A stretch of 10,143 nt of DNA from the NCBI GenBank assembly GCA_038329845.1, contig JBBQNJ010000111.1, forward strand, positions 1-10,143. The letters run 5' to 3'. The notes under the pieces were generated by a model. The model had not been told where the DNA came from. It worked only from the letters and a program-made list of their open reading frames with translations, and did not search any database. This DNA comes from JBBQNJ01 sp038329845. GTDB taxonomy: Bacteria; Planctomycetota; Phycisphaerae; Tepidisphaerales; Tepidisphaeraceae. Shown in pieces: positions 1 to 5,192 of the stretch. How positions within the stretch are numbered: the first letter of the stretch is position 1; every line of letters begins with the position of its first letter. A program made the translations under genes and the position numbers.

Positions 1-61
1 AAGAGCCACATTCGTCGTACGCCTTAGCCACGGCGATTCGAAACTCCATTGCGTATGCCAT
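1..61 (-). CDS. IS630-like transposase, N-terminal fragment (runs off the left edge)
   Basis: Twenty codons on the minus strand begin at an ATG (61-59) and read MAYAMEFRIAVAKAYDECGS without a stop before the window ends. The pattern of an aromatic/acidic start followed by an R-x-A-V-x-A-Y-D-E-C-G helix resembles the N-terminal helix-turn-helix that IS630/Tc1-like transposases use to bind their terminal repeats; the DDE catalytic domain would lie outside the window. A good ribosome binding site, AAGGAG (minus strand, 76-71), sits 9 nt before the ATG and supports the start. A TATACT hexamer within the palindrome at 89-98 could be a -10 box, but no matching -35 is evident. I could not find the terminal inverted repeat; the element should end somewhere between 62 and about 138. 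The family call rests on only 20 residues, so another HTH protein is possible. Confidence 0.62.
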   Translation of the reverse strand, partial: MAYAMEFRIAVAKAYDECGS

Positions 62-138
62 CGTGTCAGTCTCCTTGTGGGTGACCGACAGTATACTGAA
101 ACAAATAGCACCGCGCTACTGTGATTTGAAAAACGCTC

Positions 139-217
139 TAGCCCGAAGCGCCAGCGAGGCGACGACGCAGTTAGCCCGAAGCGCCAGCGAGGCGACGACG
201 CCGTTAGCGAGGGATCG
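139..217 (+). repeat. Direct tandem repeat, 33-bp period, two exact copies and a remnant
   Basis: A 30-bp unit beginning tagcccgaagcgccagcgag occurs at 139-168 and identically at 172-201, separated by 3 nt. A third, deleted copy begins at 205 (tagcgaggg). The first 20 bases recur in inverted orientation at 501-520. Repeats with the core TAGCCCGAAGCGC are, to my recollection, widespread between genes in planctomycete genomes; a genome-wide count would test that. Confidence 0.85.
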
Positions 218-259
218 ACGGGGGGATGCGCAGACGGGTGAGCCGAAGAATTTTCACCA

Positions 260-312
260 CGAAGCGGCGAAGAAACACGAAGGAAAAGACGAAAAAACCC
301 TTCGCCGCTTCG
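260..312. repeat. 13-bp perfect inverted repeat in GAA-rich spacer
   Basis: cgaagcggcgaag at 260-272 is the exact reverse complement of cttcgccgcttcg at 300-312, with a 27-nt purine-rich loop (acacgaagg, aaaagacgaaaaaa). The left arm belongs to a degenerate GAA/ACGAAG repeat. There is no T tract after either arm, so it does not look like an intrinsic terminator. Confidence 0.6.
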
Positions 313-346
313 CGTTGAATCCTCCGGGCGAAGAATCAAGTCCGAT

Positions 347-370
347 CAGGATGCACAGGATGCACAGGAT
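347..370 (+). repeat. 9-bp tandem repeat (caggatgca, about 2.7 copies)
   Basis: Units at 347-355 and 356-364 are identical, followed by a partial copy at 365-370. This resembles the CAGGAT-type micro-repeats scattered between genes in many bacteria. No coding role is apparent. Confidence 0.7.
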
Positions 371-500
371 AAGGCCGTTTTGCCCGGGCTTCGCCGGGCG
401 CCGCGATTCTGTTGATCGTGGAAGTGGAAGGAATTCACCGCCGATGAACGCCGATCAAGAAAAAGGATGGACCGGATCGGAGGATCAGATGTTCCATCTC

Positions 501-520
501 CTCGCTGGCGCTTCGGGCTA
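501..520 (-). repeat. Inverted copy of the 139/172 repeat core
   Basis: ctcgctggcgcttcgggcta is the exact 20-nt reverse complement of the start of the repeats at 139 and 172. It lies 14 nt beyond the stop codon of the leftward sensor-kinase gene, so it would be transcribed at the end of that message. Together with the upstream copies it makes a long-range inverted pair around the 62-534 spacer. Confidence 0.85.
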
Positions 521-534
521 ACGAAGTCATCCCG

Positions 535-2304
535 TCATCCCCCTTCCACTTCGGCCGGGAGAATCACGGTGAACGTCGATCCCTTGCCCGCTTCGCTTTC
601 GACGGTGATGTCGCCGCCCATCAGGCGGCTGAACTGGCGGCTGATAGCCAGGCCCAGGCCGGTGCCGCCGTATTTCTTCGAGGTCGAGGTGTCGGCCTGC
701 ACGAACGATTCGAACAGCTTGCCCAACTGCTCGGCGGTCATGCCGATGCCGCTGTCGGCGACGATGAAGCGGATCCGCTCGCGGCCCGCGCCGCCACCGC
801 CCGCGCCGCCGCCCGATGCACCGCCCGACGCGGCGACGCAGCGCTCGACCGACAGGGAAATCGTCCCGTTTTCCGTGAACTTCGCGGCATTGCTCAGCAG
901 ATTCAGCAGGCACTGGCGCACCTTGGCCTGATCGGCTTTCATGCTGCCGGCCCCCGCCGGGCACACCAGCTTCACCTCGTTGCCGCGCTTGGCGGCCATC
1001 GGCTTGATCGTCCCGATCACCTCGGTCATCAGTCCGGCGATGTCGAACCCCTCGATGTGCAACGTCATCCGGCCGGCCTCGATCTTGGATAAGTCGAGGA
1101 TCTCGTTGATCATCGTCAGCAGGTTTTTTCCGGCGCTCTGGATCTTCTTCAAGTCCCCCGCCGCCTGCTCGGGCGAGGCGCTGCCGGCCTCGGCGTCCTC
1201 GAGCAGCATTTCACTGTAGCCGATGATCGCGTTGAGTGGGGTGCGCAGCTCGTGGCTCATGTTGGCCAGGAAGGCGCTCTTGGCCCGGCTGGCGGCCTCG
1301 GCGGCGTTTTTCGCGTGACGCAGTTCCTCCTCTTGTCGTTTCAGATGGGAGATGTCCCGGGCGATCGCCGAAGCGCCCACGACCCGGCCATGCAGGCTCT
1401 TGACCGGGGAAACCGTCAGCGAAACATCCAGCACGCGCCCGGATTTGGTCGCGCGGGTGGTCTCGATATGTTCGATCGGCTCGCCGCGATGGACCTGCTC
1501 GAGCCAGCCGGCCATCTGCTCGGGCATTCCCTGGGCAAGCAGCTTCGAAGCTTGCTTGCCGATCATCTCGATGGGGGAATATCCGAACATTTTCTCAGCG
1601 CCGCGGTTCCAACTTCGGATGATCCCGTTGAGCTGCATGCCCATGATCGCATCGTCGGAATGCTCGACGATGGCGCTGAGCTCGATGTTCTCCTCCTGCA
1701 TGCGCGAATGCTCGGCGGCGGTGCGCTCGAACTCGCCGGTGAGCTTGCGAAGCTGCAGCAGCCGCGCTGCCTGGCGGGCCAGCCCCTTGAGCGCGATGGA
1801 CTGGGCGGCGGTGAGTCCGGCGGGGCGCGGGACCGGGTCCAGTACCATCATGCAACCCAGGGCGTGACCATCGGGCATCACCACCGGCGCTGCGGCGTAG
1901 AACCGAAACGCCGGCGCCGTACCCCCCACCCACCCCGCCCCGCCCGCCCCGCCTCCCGAGCTGCCGGCCCCCGCGCCACCCCCGCCCCCCGCGCCGGCAA
2001 GGGCCCCGGCGGCGAACCTGGGATCGGCGCGGAGGTCGGGGATGCACTGCACATCGCGCTGCGCGATGGTGTATTCGCAAGGGGAACCGCCGCGGGGAAT
2101 TTCCGCGACCGAAAGTCCGCTTCGGGCCTTGAACCAGACTCGGCGGGCATCGACCATCGCCAGCGCGGACGCCGAGGCGCCGCACGCCATCGCCGCGATC
2201 GCCGCGAGGTCCTCGAAGTCGCGTTCCGGGCGGGTGTCGAGAATCTGATACCCTTCGAGGGCCTTGAGTCGCTTGTCTTCATCGGGCACGATCGGCGCGG
2301 TCAT
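535..2304 (-). CDS. Soluble sensor histidine kinase, GAF-PAS-HisKA-HATPase_c
   Basis: A 589-residue histidine kinase. A GAF domain (about 10-185, opening with the usual KRLKALEGYQILDT-type segment) is followed by a short helical linker, a PAS domain (about 206-325, DDAIMGMQLNGIIRSWN), a HisKA dimerisation domain with the H box SHELRTPLNAI (phospho-acceptor His351), and an HATPase_c domain with N box (Asn472), G1 box DSGIGM (517-522), F box (about 530-538) and G2 box GGTGLG (546-551). All ATP-binding boxes are intact. There is no signal peptide, membrane helix or receiver domain, so it should be a cytosolic orthodox kinase; its ligand and response regulator are unknown. The ATG at 2304 is chosen because GGGAG lies 5 nt upstream and the family's N terminus starts there; the longer open frame upstream is unconserved-looking. 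Two Gly/Ala-rich insertions interrupt loops of the GAF (98-131) and HATPase (491-507) domains. It is last of four leftward genes. Confidence 0.93.
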   Translation of the reverse strand: MTAPIVPDEDKRLKALEGYQILDTRPERDFEDLAAIAAMACGASASALAMVDARRVWFKARSGLSVAEIPRGGSPCEYTIAQRDVQCIPDLRADPRFAAGALAGAGGGGGAGAGSSGGGAGGAGWVGGTAPAFRFYAAAPVVMPDGHALGCMMVLDPVPRPAGLTAAQSIALKGLARQAARLLQLRKLTGEFERTAAEHSRMQEENIELSAIVEHSDDAIMGMQLNGIIRSWNRGAEKMFGYSPIEMIGKQASKLLAQGMPEQMAGWLEQVHRGEPIEHIETTRATKSGRVLDVSLTVSPVKSLHGRVVGASAIARDISHLKRQEEELRHAKNAAEAASRAKSAFLANMSHELRTPLNAIIGYSEMLLEDAEAGSASPEQAAGDLKKIQSAGKNLLTMINEILDLSKIEAGRMTLHIEGFDIAGLMTEVIGTIKPMAAKRGNEVKLVCPAGAGSMKADQAKVRQCLLNLLSNAAKFTENGTISLSVERCVAASGGASGGGAGGGGAGRERIRFIVADSGIGMTAEQLGKLFESFVQADTSTSKKYGGTGLGLAISRQFSRLMGGDITVESEAGKGSTFTVILPAEVEGG

Positions 2305-2359
2305 AGGGTCTCCCGGGGCAGGGGGGGTTGAAAAACTCGATCCAGTGTAGCACGGGCGC

Positions 2360-3583
2360 TCACGAACGGGGGGGTGCGGACGCTCCACCGTACGCCGTGC
2401 CGCGCCATACCACCTGTCCGGTCCGGCACATTCGCAGGGCTTTGGCAAAAATCGCCAGCAGGCCCCCCGCCCCCAGCAGCGCCCCCCAGGCGTAGCGCGT
2501 CCGATTGCCCGTCCAGTGGTACACCCGACCGAGGATGATCCGAATCATGATGAACTGGATCGCCGCCAGCAGCGTCCAGTACCCGCCGCAGGGAATGCCG
2601 AATGCCCGTCGATCGGGAAGGAAAATCCATTCCCACGCACCCCAGGCCAGCACGCCGTGGGGAAGCACCATGAGGATCATCACCGCCACCGCGCCGGTGA
2701 GAATGCGTCCCGGGCGGGCGAGGCTGGCGGCAAAAAAGATGCGGGCGAATCCGCGGATGATCGCCGCCGCCGAGCTGTACATTCGCACCGCCGCCAGATG
2801 CGGCGCCACCGCCAGACGGGTTTTGTGACCCTGTCCTTTGCTGAGCCGCGCGAAGTCGATGTCCTCGCAGAAGCGATCCCGCACCGCTTCGTGGCCGCCG
2901 ATCGCGTCGTAGGATTGGCGTTGGAACAGCATCACCTGGCCGTTGGCGAAGGCGGCGCCGCGATCGTCCTCGTTGGTCCACGACACCGTATACAGCACCG
3001 ACAGCGCCGCCCCGGCCAGCGGCACGATCAGGCCCTCCCAGAACGTGTGGCTCTCGAGCCGCGGGAAAAAACTCAGCAGTCTCGTTCGCTTGGCGCACGC
3101 CATGCCCATCATGGCTCGGGTACATTCCGGCGACAGCACCACGTCTGAATCGACGAACAGCAGGTAGTCGCCCCGCGCCGCCGACACGCCGGTTCGCAGG
3201 GCGTTGCACTTGCCGGTCCACCCGGCCGGCGGGGCACCGGCGGGGATGTGCAGCGCCGTCAATGCCGGGTTGGCCGCGCTGAGCGCATCGAGAATCCGCC
3301 CGGTTTCATCGGTGCTTCGATCGTCGATGGCGATCACGTCGAACGAGGGGTAATCCTGCGACAGGGCTGATTCCAAGCAGGCACCGATCCGCTGGGCCTC
3401 ATCCTTGGCCGGGATGAGGATGGTGACATGCGGCGGCGATTCGGGCAGCGGGCGATAAGGCCGCTCCAGCAGCTTCAGCTTCCTGTGGCCGTTGAGCAGC
3501 ACGAATCCGAGCAGTCCCCAGGCGATCGGACCGGCCAGGACATACGCACAGAACCAGAAAGTCTCGAGTGGAAACGGCGTCAC
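2360..3583 (-). CDS. Membrane-associated GT2 glycosyltransferase, HpnB/CruC-like
   Basis: A 407-residue family 2 glycosyltransferase that should transfer sugar from a nucleotide-sugar donor at the cytoplasmic membrane face. An N-terminal membrane helix (about 8-31) precedes the GT-A domain with VTILIPAKDE (53-62), IDDRSTDETG (86-95), GWTGKCNAL (121-129), the metal-binding DSD (145-147) and the acidic CEDIDF motif (239-244) that usually supplies the catalytic base. Three or four hydrophobic segments follow (about 293-315, 333-352, 366-382), then VVWRGTAY near the C terminus. This layout matches hopanoid-associated HpnB and hydroxychlorobactene glucosyltransferase CruC relatives, whose acceptors are lipids; the acceptor here cannot be read from sequence. 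The start is uncertain: I chose GTG at 3583, just before the first membrane helix; an in-frame TTG at 3622 would add 13 residues, and neither has a clear ribosome binding site. It ends 55 nt before the kinase gene and follows the membrane-protein gene, so cotranscription is likely. Confidence 0.85.
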   Translation of the reverse strand: MTPFPLETFWFCAYVLAGPIAWGLLGFVLLNGHRKLKLLERPYRPLPESPPHVTILIPAKDEAQRIGACLESALSQDYPSFDVIAIDDRSTDETGRILDALSAANPALTALHIPAGAPPAGWTGKCNALRTGVSAARGDYLLFVDSDVVLSPECTRAMMGMACAKRTRLLSFFPRLESHTFWEGLIVPLAGAALSVLYTVSWTNEDDRGAAFANGQVMLFQRQSYDAIGGHEAVRDRFCEDIDFARLSKGQGHKTRLAVAPHLAAVRMYSSAAAIIRGFARIFFAASLARPGRILTGAVAVMILMVLPHGVLAWGAWEWIFLPDRRAFGIPCGGYWTLLAAIQFIMIRIILGRVYHWTGNRTRYAWGALLGAGGLLAIFAKALRMCRTGQVVWRGTAYGGASAPPRS

Positions 3584-3647
3584 GCAGCATGTGAAGATAG
3601 GTTCAGTCGCACCGGCACGCAAAAAAAACGAGGGGGCGCCGGACCGG

Positions 3648-4682
3648 TCATTTCCGGGCGGGGGCGGCGCGGCGGCGGGCGGACTCGAGGGCGCTGCGGG
3701 CTTGCAGCAGCTCGAGGGCCGATTCGGTCAGCTCTCGCGAGCCGGGCGGCCGAGTGGCGCGGAGCTGCTCATGACGGGCTTGAAGGTCGGTGACCCGCTG
3801 GAGGGCCTTGGCGATCTCGGGATCGCCGTCCGCCGACGCCGGGGAGGCCGGGGCGGCCGGCGCGGGTGCGGCGGTACCGGGTGAATTTCCCTTGGCGGAC
3901 ATGGCGGTCTTCGCCGAGTCCGCGGACCCGGGCCCGGGCACGACCATGCCGGGGCCGGGGGCGGGCATGGGGCCGGGAGCGGGGGAGGGGGCGGGCACCG
4001 CGGTGCCGGGTCTGCCCGTCGCGGGATTCGGCGAGTTTTCCGCCGGTTTCCCAGGATTTCCTTCATCGCCGATCGCGCTGCGCACGGTCTGGCCGATCTG
4101 CTCGGCCTGCCGCGGATTGCTCGCCAGCCAGACGGCCAGGGCGCAGGTGATCAGCCCGGCCCAGGCGAAACTCAGGCTGGATCGGCCCGACAGCCAGCCG
4201 CCGAGAAGCCCGAGCAATCCGAGCGCCGCCCCGGACAGCCCCGCGTACAGCGCCAAGGGTCGCGTGGGCGCTGCCAGCGATAGCAGAATGGCGATCAATC
4301 CCAGAATCGTGGCCACGACCCCCAGCCCGCTGGTTCCCACAGCGCGGGGAGCGTAACTGTGGTGATGAATGTTCGGGCTGACGACCACCGTCCGGGATTC
4401 CGGCGGCCCGGGGGGCGCGGGCGGCGGTAAATAATTCGGCGGCGGCGGTGCCTGAACGTAGATCACTGTATGGCTTGGCCCCGCCGGGGGGGCCGGGGCC
4501 GGGGCGGCGGGAACGGGGGCGTGTGCCGCAGCGCCGGCGGGCACATTCACATAAATCACCGGCGCAGCGCGATCCGCGCCGCTGTTGGCACCGGACCTGT
4601 TCACCGGCACTCGGCGAGACGCCTTGACCGGCACCGGTGCCTGCCGCCGCGCGAGATCTCGGGGATCGTTCTCCACGTCCAT
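3648..4682 (-). CDS. Proline-rich three-helix membrane protein of unknown function
   Basis: I do not recognise this 344-residue protein. The N-terminal third is basic then Pro/Ala-rich and carries a repeated short motif: PVIYVNVP (41-48), TVIYVQAP (72-79) and a weaker TVVVSPN (98-104) followed by HHHSY. Three hydrophobic segments follow at about 119-138, 142-164 and 171-187, giving one compact membrane module. A long Pro/Ala/Gly linker (about 208-285, repeats of PAPGP type) leads to a charged helical tail (about 287-343) that could form a coiled coil. The proline-rich stretches may be extended arms reaching partners or across the envelope; that is inference. The ATG at 4682 is the natural start, with only a weak GGA about 8 nt upstream; a CCGCG/CGCGG hairpin (4690-4703) lies directly before it and could mask it. 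Codon use follows the GC-rich neighbours. It is second in the leftward four-gene run. Confidence 0.75.
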   Translation of the reverse strand: MDVENDPRDLARRQAPVPVKASRRVPVNRSGANSGADRAAPVIYVNVPAGAAAHAPVPAAPAPAPPAGPSHTVIYVQAPPPPNYLPPPAPPGPPESRTVVVSPNIHHHSYAPRAVGTSGLGVVATILGLIAILLSLAAPTRPLALYAGLSGAALGLLGLLGGWLSGRSSLSFAWAGLITCALAVWLASNPRQAEQIGQTVRSAIGDEGNPGKPAENSPNPATGRPGTAVPAPSPAPGPMPAPGPGMVVPGPGSADSAKTAMSAKGNSPGTAAPAPAAPASPASADGDPEIAKALQRVTDLQARHEQLRATRPPGSRELTESALELLQARSALESARRRAAPARK

Positions 4683-4733
4683 AGTCTATCCGCGCCAGCG
4701 CGGGCATTCATCCCTGCGGCGATGCGAATCCGA

Positions 4734-5153
4734 TCAAGTCGTTTCGTTCTGAAAAAACTCGATCACCTCGCCATCCGGTCCCTGGCAAAACGCCAGGCGC
4801 ACCGGCGTGGGGCCGGGGGTGCTTGGAATTTTCACGTCCTTCGGCTCGACGGTGATCACCGCTCCGGCAGCGCGGGCGCGCTCGATTGCAGCGTCCACAT
4901 CGCCGGTGCGAAGGGCGAAGTGGATGATGCACCCTTCCGGACGGCGCTCGGGGGGACCGCCCGCGAAGACCTCGAGATAATTGCCGTCGCCGGTGTCGAG
5001 CATCACCGCGCGCTTGTCCCCTTCCCCCCAGCGAATCTTCGGCACGAATCCCAGAGCCTGGCAATAGAACTTTACAGTGGCGTCGAAATCGCGCACCTTA
5101 ATGGCCACATGATGAAAACCGCCGCCGCCGAGTATTTTGTTGGTATGAGTCAT
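4734..5153 (-). CDS. VOC-superfamily (glyoxalase-fold) protein
   Basis: A 139-residue vicinal oxygen chelate protein, the usual length for a single-chain glyoxalase/bleomycin-resistance/dioxygenase-fold unit. Two beta-alpha-beta-beta-beta modules are visible: HHVAIKVRDFDATVKFY (14-30) opens the first and CIIHFALRTGDVDAAIERA (75-93) the second. Candidate metal ligands are His15, Glu61 (NYLEVFAGG), His78 and Glu132 (GEVIEFFQ), the same His-Glu-His-Glu order as glyoxalase I. A full ligand set suggests a metal enzyme, but members also act as isomerases, dioxygenases and resistance proteins, so the substrate is not assigned. The ATG at 5153 starts just before the fold; no Shine-Dalgarno is present, and a CATAAT box only 11 nt upstream would give an almost leaderless message. 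It heads the leftward run and is divergent, across 39 nt, from the beta-helix gene. Confidence 0.85.
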   Translation of the reverse strand: MTHTNKILGGGGFHHVAIKVRDFDATVKFYCQALGFVPKIRWGEGDKRAVMLDTGDGNYLEVFAGGPPERRPEGCIIHFALRTGDVDAAIERARAAGAVITVEPKDVKIPSTPGPTPVRLAFCQGPDGEVIEFFQNETT

Positions 5154-5168
5154 AGATCGGAAGATTAT
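5140..5168 (+). promoter_or_regulatory. Candidate sigma-70-type promoter for the beta-helix gene
   Basis: TTGGTA (5140-5145) and GATTAT (5163-5168) are 17 nt apart, each matching 4 of 6 consensus bases. Transcription would start near 5175, just ahead of the ribosome binding site. The -35 lies inside the divergent VOC coding region. Pattern only; sigma-factor preferences of this organism are unknown. Confidence 0.3.
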
Positions 5169-5192
5169 GAGGCAGCAGGCCAGAGGGATCAA
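5165..5192 (-). promoter_or_regulatory. Candidate promoter for the leftward VOC-headed gene run
   Basis: On the minus strand TTGATC (5192-5187) and CATAAT (5170-5165) are separated by 16 nt, matching 4 and 5 of 6 consensus bases. The start point would fall about 5 nt before the VOC ATG. Its -10 overlaps that of the opposing candidate promoter at 5163-5168, so the two could not easily be occupied together. Confidence 0.3.
5183..5187 (+). promoter_or_regulatory. Ribosome binding site deciding the start of the beta-helix gene
   Basis: GAGGG ends 5 nt before the ATG at 5193. In-frame ATGs further upstream (for example 5145) lack such a site and would overlap the VOC gene, so 5193 is preferred. 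Confidence 0.7.

Larger units (their letters stand above)
62..534. other. Gene-free intergenic region filled with short repeats
   Basis: I see no convincing gene here. Open frames that cross it are built from the repeats and carry no recognisable domain. It holds, in order, the upstream region of the transposase, two tandem 33-bp-period repeats (139-201) with a decayed third, a GAA-rich degenerate repeat with a 13-bp inverted repeat (260-312), a 9-bp tandem repeat of caggatgca (347-370), a GC hairpin (382-399), a 10-bp gccgatgaac-type repeat (440-458), and an inverted copy of the first repeat (501-520). This mixture is typical of non-coding spacer that collects small repetitive elements. Confidence 0.7.

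Noticed and set aside
139..201. CRISPR-like array in the left spacer
   Set aside because: There are only two full copies with a 3-nt gap, no spacers of normal size, and no cas genes in the window.
382..399. GC hairpin gcccgg/ccgggc in the left spacer as a terminator for the kinase gene
   Set aside because: No T tract follows the stem on either strand.
63..931. Long rightward open frames at 63-521 and 467-931
   Set aside because: The first is made of the tandem repeats and micro-repeats and has no domain. The second is mostly the antisense shadow of the kinase gene.
2344..2349. TGCTACACT extended -10 before the kinase gene on the minus strand
   Set aside because: It matches four of six -10 bases with an upstream TG but has no -35, and the gene is probably served by transcription from upstream genes.
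3621..3655. Run of eight T on the minus strand just after the proline-rich gene as an intrinsic terminator
   Set aside because: The bases before the run (ccggtccggcgccccctcg) form only a three-base-pair stem, too weak for a terminator; with the close downstream gene, read-through is more likely.
4470..5192. A rightward open frame extending the beta-helix gene upstream to 4470
   Set aside because: It is antisense to the proline-rich and VOC genes. The signal peptide and the ribosome binding site place the start at 5193.
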